Below are positions 52,808 to 61,279 of a DNA stretch of 64,000 nucleotides, piece after piece (position 1 is the stretch's first letter; the number at the start of each line of letters is the position of its first letter). The DNA lies in the NCBI RefSeq assembly GCF_900129725.1, contig NZ_FQWQ01000002.1:1-64000 (forward strand), given 5' to 3'. Made by a program: the position numbers and the translations under genes. Under the pieces are notes generated by a model. That model was not told the DNA's origin. It worked only from the letters and a program-made list of their open reading frames with translations, and ran no database searches. This stretch comes from Chryseolinea serpens (GTDB lineage Bacteria > Bacteroidota > Bacteroidia > Cytophagales > Cyclobacteriaceae).

Positions 52808-53291
52808 TAATTTGCTTGTCGAGCGGGCTTACTTTCGAAGGAAAGAATTTCACCGTGCCGTCGGGCTTCACCAGGTATTTGCAGAAATTCCAGCTGGGTT
52901 CTTCGCCGGTCTTTTCTTTCAACCAGGCATAAAGTTCATCCTGGTCACTGCCTTTCACCGATACTTTTTCAAACATCTGGAACGTCACGCCATAATTCTT
53001 CTGACAAAATTCAGAGATCTCCACGTTCGTGCCGGGTTCTTGCGCGCCAAAATTGTTGGCGGGGAAACCCAGGATGGTCACTTTGCTGCCATACTGGTCC
53101 TGCAGTTTTTGCAGCTCGGCATACTGTGGTGTGAAGCCGCATTTGGAAGCGGTGTTCACAATGAGCAGCGGCTTGCCTTTATACTTGGCAAAATCAATGA
53201 CCTTTCCGTCGATCGCCGTCTTTTTGAAATCATACACGGAAGAGGCCATGGTCGGGATCAGGAATAAAAAGGTAACAATGAGAGTTTTCAT
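52791..53291 (-). CDS. Glutathione peroxidase family protein (copy 2)
   Basis: 166 residues with a signal peptide (MKTLIVTFLFLIPTMA). Catalytic Cys in VNTASKCGFTPQYAELQKL, Gln in PANNFGAQEPGTNVEI, Trp in EPSWNFCKYLVKPDGTV. It is closely similar to copy 1, so this is a tandem duplication; the reading frames overlap by 17 bp. Both would act on peroxides at the cell envelope. Upstream lies a short repeat tract. Confidence 0.92.
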   Translation of the reverse strand: MKTLIVTFLFLIPTMASSVYDFKKTAIDGKVIDFAKYKGKPLLIVNTASKCGFTPQYAELQKLQDQYGSKVTILGFPANNFGAQEPGTNVEISEFCQKNYGVTFQMFEKVSVKGSDQDELYAWLKEKTGEEPSWNFCKYLVKPDGTVKFFPSKVSPLDKQIIDAIN

Positions 53292-53395
53292 AGGGTAGTT
53301 GCGCTTTTATATCAACATGAAAATTTACGATTTGTTCCGCATTTCCAGCATCCTTTTATCACATTTTGGGTAGCGTAACCAGATGCGTGACAATT

Positions 53396-53430
53396 CAGGA
53401 GCCAGGAGCCGGTAGCCAGGAGCCAGGAGG
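53396..53430. repeat. Short degenerate CAGGAGC direct repeat
   Basis: Four or five near-copies of CAGGAGC in a row, with one GGTAGC variant, in the gap between argS and the peroxidase genes. No function known; it is a mutable low-complexity tract. Confidence 0.6.
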
Positions 53431-53489
53431 TTAGTGCGGCTTCGGCGTGTGAGCTTTGTAGTAAAGTTTACCGATGAAATAGTCTATCC

Positions 53490-55277
53490 TTACATCTTTT
53501 CCGGAACGGCAATCCCCAGCAAATTCATAGCTTTTTTAATAGCATCGGCGGTCGCTTTGGAGAAGGCTATTCGGAACCTGAGGCGGGCGGGGTTGGTTTC
53601 GTTGAAGATGGGGATGTTTTGGTAGAATTTGTTGTATTCCTTGGCCAGGTCAAAGGCGTAGTTGGCGATGACGGCCGGCGAGTATTCGCGGGCAGCTTCC
53701 TTGACGCGGCTTTCGAAAAGGCTCAACACATTGAGCGCATCGCGTTCTGCGGGTTCGAGAGCGTCAACTTGTTTCAGGTCGGCTTCCGTACATACAATAT
53801 CCATGCTCTCGGCCTTGCGAATGATGGCCCGGATGCGGGCGTGCGTGTATTGGATGAAGGGGCCCGTGAATCCTTGCAATTGGATGGATTCGTTGGGGTC
53901 GAACAACATGCGTTTCTTGGGATCTACCTTGAGCAGGAAAAACTTCAGGGCGCCCAGACCGATCATCTCGAATAATTTCAGCGCCTCCTCCTCCGTGATC
54001 TCGTCGACTTTACCCAGTTCGCGGGTTTGTTTTTCGGCTTCGTCCACCATCTCCTGCATCAGGTCGTCGGCATCCACTACGGTGCCTTCGCGCGATTTCA
54101 TTTTGCCGGTGGGTAGGTCCACCATGCCGTAGGATAAATGGAAGCAACGTTTGGCCCAGTCGAAGCCAAGCTTTTGCAGGATGAGGAACAATACCTTGAA
54201 GTGATACTCCTGTTCGTTGCCCACCGTGTAGACCTGGCCCATGATCTTTGGGAAATCGGTGAAGCGGAGGATCGCCGTACCGATATCTTGGGTCATATAT
54301 ACCGAGGTGCCATCCGAGCGCAACAATACTTTTTGATCGAGGCCATCGGCCGTGAGGTCCACCCAAACCGAGCCGTCTTCTTTTTTGAAGAATACACCTT
54401 TCTCAACGCCTTTCAATACTTCTTCCTTGCCCAGCAGGTAAGTGTCCGATTCGTAATAAAGCTTTTCGAAGTCAACGCCCATGCGTTTGTAGGTGGCATC
54501 GAAGCCGCTGTACACCCAGCCATTCATGGTCTTCCAGAGAGCGACAGTTTCCGGGTCCCTCTGTTCCCATTTGCGCAGGAGTTCCACCGCCAGTTGCATG
54601 ATCGGGGCCTTCTTGCCGGCCTCCTCTTCACTCATGCCCTGGCCTATCAGGTCCGCGATTTCTGCTTTGTATTTTTTATCGAACTCAACATAATACTTCC
54701 CCACCAAATGGTCGCCTTTCATGCCGGTGTTTTCGGGGTTCTCACCCTGGCCATACAGTTGCCACGCCGCCATCGACTTGCAGATGTGTATACCGCGGTC
54801 GTTGATGATCTGTACCTTGTGCACTTTGTAACCATTCGCCTTGTAGATCTCCGCCACACTGTAGCCAAGAAAATTATTGCGCAAGTGCCCCAGGTGCAGC
54901 GGCTTGTTGGTGTTGGGCGATGAATACTCGATCATGATCTCTTCCCCGTTGGGAGAAAGCTGACCATAATTCGGGTTCACGAAAATAGATTGAAACACGT
55001 CCAGCCAAACCCGATCGTTCAGCACGAGGTTCAGAAAACCTTTCACCACGTTGAAGCGGCTCACGACGCCCGAGTGCTGCACAAGGTAGTCGCCCACCAG
55101 GCGCGCCGTTTCTTCCGGCCCTTTGCGCGAGAGCTTGGTGAGGGGGAAGCATACCAGTGTGTGCGAACCTTCAAACTCCTGGTTTGTCGGTTGCAGCTGC
55201 ACGGCTTCTACCGTTTGGTTGAAGAGTGCGGTGAGCGCTTTTTGTATTTCGGTGCGGAGTGTTGAATCCAGATTCAT
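53490..55277 (-). CDS. argS: Arginyl-tRNA synthetase
   Basis: 595 residues, full length for class Ia ArgRS. The HIGH motif is NTNKPLHLGHLRNNFLG and the KMSKS-equivalent is TGKMKSREGTVVDADD. The DALR anticodon domain ends GIAVPEKM. It charges tRNA-Arg. It lies upstream of the polyamine genes but on its own, with the repeat tract between. Confidence 0.97.
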   Translation of the reverse strand: MNLDSTLRTEIQKALTALFNQTVEAVQLQPTNQEFEGSHTLVCFPLTKLSRKGPEETARLVGDYLVQHSGVVSRFNVVKGFLNLVLNDRVWLDVFQSIFVNPNYGQLSPNGEEIMIEYSSPNTNKPLHLGHLRNNFLGYSVAEIYKANGYKVHKVQIINDRGIHICKSMAAWQLYGQGENPENTGMKGDHLVGKYYVEFDKKYKAEIADLIGQGMSEEEAGKKAPIMQLAVELLRKWEQRDPETVALWKTMNGWVYSGFDATYKRMGVDFEKLYYESDTYLLGKEEVLKGVEKGVFFKKEDGSVWVDLTADGLDQKVLLRSDGTSVYMTQDIGTAILRFTDFPKIMGQVYTVGNEQEYHFKVLFLILQKLGFDWAKRCFHLSYGMVDLPTGKMKSREGTVVDADDLMQEMVDEAEKQTRELGKVDEITEEEALKLFEMIGLGALKFFLLKVDPKKRMLFDPNESIQLQGFTGPFIQYTHARIRAIIRKAESMDIVCTEADLKQVDALEPAERDALNVLSLFESRVKEAAREYSPAVIANYAFDLAKEYNKFYQNIPIFNETNPARLRFRIAFSKATADAIKKAMNLLGIAVPEKM

Positions 55278-55311
55278 GAAAGCTGAGAGAAATGTTTTAC
55301 TGCAAAGGGCG

Positions 55312-55420
55312 CCCTCCTTCGCAAAAGCTTCGGCGGGCGGGCAGAGATCGCAAAGTTAGCGCAAAGCCCTTCTCTGCGTCCTCCTTGCTGCTTGCCCGCC
55401 GAAGCTTTAGCGAAGGAGGG
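55312..55420. repeat. Dispersed repeat (copy 2, inverted pair)
   Basis: CCCTCCTTCGCAAAAGCTTC followed by GGCGGGC at 55312-55338 is the near-perfect reverse complement of GCCCGCCGAAGCTTTAGCGA followed by AGGAGGG at 55394-55420. The two arms enclose 55 bp and could fold into one large stem. Related copies lie at 23055-23149 and 57404-57437. It sits in the 186-bp gap between the DHS-like gene and argS. Confidence 0.75.
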
Positions 55421-55463
55421 TTCTTAGCGCCTTTGCGGTTTAATATTTTTACTGCGATTAGTC

Positions 55464-56441
<978 letters not shown>

Positions 56442-56703
56442 GACAAATATTTTAAATAGGGATAAAACTTCAATTTGGGGGCGAAATTAAGGAAAAAGGC
56501 CGAAGTTTAAGGAGTATTTTTATCGCCTGCCGGATTCCATGCACGTTGCCCGGATCGCGATCGTTATATTGTAAGTTGATATGAACATCGGACACCCCAA
56601 AATCCTTTCTCCCCAACAACCCGGCACCCAAAAACGCCCCGTAGCAACCTTTGTGCCCTAACCGGCATCTTTGCGGTGGACCATTTGTCTCTCAAATACA
56701 ATT

Positions 56704-57351
56704 ATGCGCCAATACCCATCATCAGCCTCCATCCTATTCCTGCTCTTTGCCTGCACCCAGGCGTTGGCGCAAGACAAGGAGGGTTTCACCCTCGTGAAAA
56801 AGGATGGCACGGTTTCCATCTACGAACGGTGGATCATTTTTCCGGCGTCCAATCCCCCCGTGAAGGCGCGTGAAGTGAAAGGCGAATTCTATTTCAACAA
56901 CACCATCTTTGCTGGCCTCCGCCTCATCCGCGACGAAAAGAAGATCAAGGACTGGCAGGGCCATGTGGCCGAATTCAAAGTATACCTGCAACGGGAAGAC
57001 ACCACCACCTGGCAGGAGTACTCCTACCACGACATTCCCTGGCCGGTCAGCGACCAGGACCATTTTCTCGAATATAAAGTTGTGGAAACCATCCCGATGC
57101 GAAAGCTCTTCATCACCTTCGAATCGCGCGTGAACGAAACATTAGCCCCGAAGCGCGACGGCGTGACCCGGATGAAGCTCTCGGGCAGTTGGACACTGGA
57201 GCAAATCGGGCCAAAACAAGTAAAGGTGACCTACCGGATATTGTCGATGCCGATCGGCATTCCAAAGTTCCTCACGGATCCCATCATCCGAAGCAACATC
57301 ATGACGACGATCGAGGAGTACGTAGCGCTATTGGAGCCCGGAGCAAAGTAA
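56704..57351 (+). CDS. START-domain lipid-binding protein
   Basis: About 215 residues from the ATG at 56704 (signal peptide MRQYPSSASILFLLFACTQA). The mature region has the START pattern: GFTLVKKDGTVSIYERWII, PVKAREVKGEFYFNNTIF, then YSYHDIPWPVSDQDHFLEYK and SGSWTLEQIGPKQVKVTYRI. START folds hold lipids or hydrophobic ligands in a deep cavity. It faces the arginase-family gene, with a perfect hairpin between them. Confidence 0.78.
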   Translation: MRQYPSSASILFLLFACTQALAQDKEGFTLVKKDGTVSIYERWIIFPASNPPVKAREVKGEFYFNNTIFAGLRLIRDEKKIKDWQGHVAEFKVYLQREDTTTWQEYSYHDIPWPVSDQDHFLEYKVVETIPMRKLFITFESRVNETLAPKRDGVTRMKLSGSWTLEQIGPKQVKVTYRILSMPIGIPKFLTDPIIRSNIMTTIEEYVALLEPGAK

Positions 57352-57370
57352 CATTTACGGGTAAAGCTGC

Positions 57371-57403
57371 AAAGCCAACGCAAAGCGACTTTGCGTTGGC
57401 TTT
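57371..57403. terminator. Perfect 15-bp hairpin between convergent genes
   Basis: AAAGCCAACGCAAAG-CGA-CTTTGCGTTGGCTTT. It follows the START-domain gene and faces the 3' end of the arginase-family gene, so it probably ends both transcripts. Confidence 0.8.
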
Positions 57404-57437
57404 GCTTGCTCGCCGTAGCTTTAGCGAAGGTGAGGCG
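57404..57437. repeat. Dispersed repeat (copy 3)
   Basis: GCTTGCTCGCCGTAGCTTTA followed by GCGAAGGTGAGGCG, a diverged copy of the unit at 23055-23149 and 55394-55420, placed directly against the terminator hairpin. Confidence 0.65.
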
Positions 57438-57444
57438 GTGAAAA

Positions 57445-58404
57445 TTATTGCGCTAGCACGGGTCGTCCCATAACAGCCTGCGCCGTTGCCTGCAGGATCT
57501 CAAAAGCGCTGTCCGCCATCCGATTCTCAGTATCCAGCGTAGGATTGACCTCGCTTACCTCCCAGGCACAAACTTTAGGACTTTTCGCCAGCGCGGCGTT
57601 TAATATCTTCGCTTCCTCAATACTGAGCCCACCCGGCAGCGGCATACCGGTTCCGGTGGAAACAGTTGAATCAAGCGCCGAAACATCGAAAGAAACATAG
57701 ATGAGATCGCAATGGTCCAGCATCTTCAACGCCTTTTCGGCAATTTTCGCAGGCCCGGCTTTCACTTCTTCCGTCTCGATGTAATTGACGTTGTATTTAT
57801 TGATAAGATAGTTCTCCGATTTCTCCAGCTCGCGCACGCCGATGTAGACGATGTCTTCAGGATACACCTTCCGACCCGGCATGCCAACGTTTTCGATCTG
57901 TTCCCAATAGTCCAGCGTGTCGCTTTTGGGGTCGTTCACTTTGCACTCCAGGTTGTCGATACCACAAGCCATGGCCAGGGGCATGGTGTGCATGTTGCCG
58001 GTGGGTGATGTGAAAGGGGTTTGGATGTCGGCATGGGCGTCGATCCAGATCACGCCGAGGCGGGCTTTGGGATCGGCCTTTTTGATGCCGGCTATGGTGC
58101 CGTAGGCGGTGCTGTGGTCGCCGGAAAGGATAATGGGGAAATATTCCTCCCAGATGGTCTCATATACTTCCAGGCATACACGCTCTTCCATCACCATCAC
58201 GCCATCGATGTATTTGGCATGGGGTTGTGTGGGTTTGTCGAACAGGATGTCGTTCACGTGTTCTACCTCCACGGACTCGTTTTGCTTAAAAAAGTCCGAC
58301 TGAAGGTCCAGGCTGGCAATTTTTATGGCCTCCACGCCAAGACTGGCACCGCGGGTGCCGGCCCCGATCTCTGACTTTACTTCAATGATCTTCAACGCTT
58401 TCAC
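57445..58404 (-). CDS. Arginase/agmatinase-family protein with altered metal ligand
   Basis: About 319 residues from the GTG at 58402-58404, chosen because KALKIIEVKSEIGAGTRG is the normal family start. Metal sites seen: LSGDHSTAYGT, IWIDAHADIQTP, and SFDVSALDS (normal SFDxDxxD). In the last motif the second Asp is Ser (codon TCG), so one Mn ligand is missing. It lies beside arginine decarboxylase and the DHS-like enzyme, so agmatinase (agmatine to putrescine) is expected, but catalysis with one ligand lost is uncertain. Confidence 0.85.
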   Translation of the reverse strand: MKALKIIEVKSEIGAGTRGASLGVEAIKIASLDLQSDFFKQNESVEVEHVNDILFDKPTQPHAKYIDGVMVMEERVCLEVYETIWEEYFPIILSGDHSTAYGTIAGIKKADPKARLGVIWIDAHADIQTPFTSPTGNMHTMPLAMACGIDNLECKVNDPKSDTLDYWEQIENVGMPGRKVYPEDIVYIGVRELEKSENYLINKYNVNYIETEEVKAGPAKIAEKALKMLDHCDLIYVSFDVSALDSTVSTGTGMPLPGGLSIEEAKILNAALAKSPKVCAWEVSEVNPTLDTENRMADSAFEILQATAQAVMGRPVLAQ

Positions 58405-58698
58405 AGGAATAAAATTAAGGTTTTTAACTGAATGGTTATCGTTTAAACAAAAGAACAAAGAGAATATCCCGCCAGGCCGCTAGAAGTCGGGCAAGGCATG
58501 CATTCCGGCAGGGTCCGGGTCGATTATCCAGGCGGGAAAACGATTTACCATAGCTTGATGTGTATTGCAAAGATGGCAAATTTATCACAATATTGCACCT
58601 CTTTCCCAACGGGCAACTCCAGAAAGAAAGCCATCTGATTAATTAATATTAGTTTAACTTTTTATTCACGGTTAACCCCTTAACGATTCTATCCATAA

Positions 58699-60096
58699 AT
58701 GAAGAGTTATCGCGAGCTGATTGAGCAAACCTTTGAGTTTCCCCAGAAAGAATTTAAGGTGCGCGACCATGAATTGCTGTTCAACGATGTGCCCCTGATG
58801 GATATCATCAAGGAATATGGCACGCCCTTGAAGCTGACGTATCTGCCCCGCATCAGCGAAAACATCCGCTATGTGCAGGCCACGTTCAACAATGCCCTGG
58901 AGCGTTTCAAATACAACGCCAAATACACGTATTGCTATTGTACAAAGTCCTCGCACTTCTCTTTCATCATGCAGGAGGCTTTGAAGAATAAGGACGTGCA
59001 CATGGAAACCTCGTCGTCGTTCGACATTCCCATCGTGCGCGCACTCTATGAGCAGGGCAAACTCACCAAAGACACCTACATTCTTTGCAACGGCTTCAAG
59101 ATGCCGCTCTATCGTCAGTACATCAGCGAACTGCTGAACGACGACTTTAACAACTGCATTCCCATCCTGGATAACCTGGGCGAAATAGATTTCTACGAAG
59201 AGAATGTGAAGGTGCCCTACAAAGTGGGCATCCGCGTGGCGGCCGACGAAGAACCCAAGTTCGAATTCTACACCTCGCGCCTGGGCATCCGCTACAGCGA
59301 CATCAATTCGTTCTACAAGGAAAGGATCGAGAAGAGCGACAAGGCATCGCTGAAGATGCTGCACTTCTTCATCAACACCGGCATCAAAGACACGGCCTAC
59401 TACTGGAGCGAGCTCAGCCGCTTCATCTTCAAATACTGCGAACTGAAAAAGATCTGCGATTCGCTCGACTCCATCGACATCGGTGGCGGCTTCCCGATCA
59501 AAACATCGCTCACCTTCCACTACGACTACAAGTACATGATCGAACAGATCGTGGAAAACATCAAGTGGATCTGCGACAAGAACAACGTGCCAGTGCCCAA
59601 CATCTTTACCGAGTTCGGCAGCTACACCGTTGGCGAAAGCGGCGCGGTATTGTATTCCCTCGTGGACCAGAAGCTTCAAAACGACAAGGAGCTTTGGTAC
59701 ATGATCAACGGCTCGTTCATCACCCACCTGCCCGACGCCTGGGGACTGAACCAGAAATACATTTTGCTCGCGCTGAATAAATGGGATGACCCCTACCACA
59801 AAGTGAACATCGGCGGCCTCACTTGCGACAGCATGGACTATTATAACTCTGAGGCCCACACCGGTGAAGTGTTCCTTCCCATGATCACCGACGAAGAACC
59901 GCTCTACATCGGGTTCTTCCACACTGGCGCCTACCAGGAATCGCTGGGCGGCTATGGCGGCATTCAACACTGCCTCATCCCCGCTCCCAAACACGTGCTC
60001 ATCGATCGCGATGAAGACGGGGTGATCACCACACAGCTCTTCGCTCCGGAACAAACCAGCGAAAGCATGCTGCGCGTGCTCGGGTACGGAAAGTAA
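58699..60096 (+). CDS. speA: Arginine decarboxylase (PLP, alanine-racemase-fold type)
   Basis: 465 residues. The PLP Lys is in YTYCYCTKSSHFSFI; IDIGGGFPIKTS is the phosphate-binding loop. The catalytic Cys lies in GGLTCDSMDYYNSEAH. The N-terminus EQTFEFPQKEFKVRDHELLF and overall length fit the arginine decarboxylase branch typical of Bacteroidota. It makes agmatine from arginine, upstream of the arginase-family enzyme and the DHS-like enzyme in polyamine synthesis. Divergent from the arginase-family gene across a 294-bp gap. Confidence 0.88.
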   Translation: MKSYRELIEQTFEFPQKEFKVRDHELLFNDVPLMDIIKEYGTPLKLTYLPRISENIRYVQATFNNALERFKYNAKYTYCYCTKSSHFSFIMQEALKNKDVHMETSSSFDIPIVRALYEQGKLTKDTYILCNGFKMPLYRQYISELLNDDFNNCIPILDNLGEIDFYEENVKVPYKVGIRVAADEEPKFEFYTSRLGIRYSDINSFYKERIEKSDKASLKMLHFFINTGIKDTAYYWSELSRFIFKYCELKKICDSLDSIDIGGGFPIKTSLTFHYDYKYMIEQIVENIKWICDKNNVPVPNIFTEFGSYTVGESGAVLYSLVDQKLQNDKELWYMINGSFITHLPDAWGLNQKYILLALNKWDDPYHKVNIGGLTCDSMDYYNSEAHTGEVFLPMITDEEPLYIGFFHTGAYQESLGGYGGIQHCLIPAPKHVLIDRDEDGVITTQLFAPEQTSESMLRVLGYGK

Positions 60097-60119
60097 AAAC
60101 GGATCTTAAATCATAGACA

Positions 60120-60156
60120 TAAAAAAAACGCAAAGAGCTCCTTTGCGTTTTTTTTG
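60120..60156. terminator. Bidirectional hairpin terminator
   Basis: Stem ACGCAAAG (60128-60135) and CTTTGCGT (60141-60148) with a five-base loop, preceded by A8 and followed by T8. It separates the arginine decarboxylase (plus) and the DUF4412 gene (minus). Confidence 0.9.
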
Positions 60157-60176
60157 TGTCTATAATTCCAGGCGAT

Positions 60177-61025
60177 CTAGAATGCGGACTTCACTTCTTT
60201 ATATCCGGCAGGCACTTCAAAGTCAGAAGCCGGCAGCGATTGTTTTTTGAGCTCCGTAACTTCCATGGCCATGTGTCCCTGAGGCATGTTCATCTCTATT
60301 TTCAACGGAACACCTTCGATCTGCTCATAGAAAAGCGACTGCTGTGAATTGCCCATACGTTGCTTGGAAAGGCTTTTCAGGTCGATGCCTTTGATGTCGG
60401 TCGTGGTCCAGAAGAATTGCGTCATGGCATACTTCTTGGCTTCGGGATCTTTGGAGGTAGATTCCACTGCGTATTTAGTGCAGGTATAGCCCAGGATCTT
60501 CGTGGTCTCGGAGGTCTTGGTCACTTTATAGTCAACCTTTTCCTTGTCTTTATCGGCGGTGTATTGGGGCATTACCGAGAAGGTTTTGTTTTCGCGGTCG
60601 AGGCGGTAGGTGGTGTTCTTGTCCGTCAGGTGCAGTACCTCCCAGTTCGACATCATGCCACCGTCCATTTTGGTAATGGAGTTGTTGTTTTTCACTTTGA
60701 TCTGCATGCCCTTGGGGAACATGGAATTGAGGTTACCGCCTTGCGCCGCTTTCAGCATATTTTCGATCTGGGCCTTCATTTGGGGGTTGGACTCCATCAT
60801 CGCCTTGAATTGGGGATCGTCCATTTTAGCCTGCATCTCTTTCATTTTGGCCTGGGTGGCGGGGTCGCTCATCTGTTTCTGGGCGGCGTCCATCTGGGCT
60901 TTCATTTGGGGATCGGTGATCTCCATTTTCATGGTCCAATTGATGATACCCTCCCAGCTTTGCGCGTGGATGTGGTGGGTGAGTGTGACCGTGAGGAGAA
61001 GAAGAAGGATCAATGTCTTTTTCAT
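60177..61025 (-). CDS. DUF4412 exported protein with Met/Lys-rich helix
   Basis: About 282 residues from the ATG at 61023-61025 (signal peptide MKKTLILLLLLTVTLTHHIHA). Residues about 35-90 form an unusual Met-rich helix (KAQMDAAQKQMSDPATQAKM, KEMQAKMDDPQFKAMMESNP) repeating KAQM/KAMM-like units. Later strands WEVLHLTDKNTTYRLDRENK and KILGYTCTKYAVESTS fit the DUF4412 family. The role is unknown; the Met-rich helix might bind metal or a membrane. Confidence 0.75.
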   Translation of the reverse strand: MKKTLILLLLLTVTLTHHIHAQSWEGIINWTMKMEITDPQMKAQMDAAQKQMSDPATQAKMKEMQAKMDDPQFKAMMESNPQMKAQIENMLKAAQGGNLNSMFPKGMQIKVKNNNSITKMDGGMMSNWEVLHLTDKNTTYRLDRENKTFSVMPQYTADKDKEKVDYKVTKTSETTKILGYTCTKYAVESTSKDPEAKKYAMTQFFWTTTDIKGIDLKSLSKQRMGNSQQSLFYEQIEGVPLKIEMNMPQGHMAMEVTELKKQSLPASDFEVPAGYKEVKSAF

Positions 61026-61279
61026 GGTGATTTTTTTAGTTAGGGTAATGGGCCTCGGGGGGGTTGTCGAAACCGGCATCCAAGATAACTAAAGAATCAG
61101 AAAAATGTTCGGCCGGGTTTTGCTTTCGTGTTTCCCCATTTTAGGCTAAATTCATTCAAGATTCCTGCCTTTATTTATTTTCTAAACCGCTCGCCTTATG
61201 AAATGCTTCTCTGGTGTGCTTGACCGTCCCCGCTATTTTTTAGCACCGCACTTCATGCGACGACTAAAACCAAACGCTC

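Noticed and set aside
58672-60054. A 460-codon open frame on the minus strand
   Set aside because: It is antisense to arginine decarboxylase over its full length; composition and lack of motifs mark it as a shadow.
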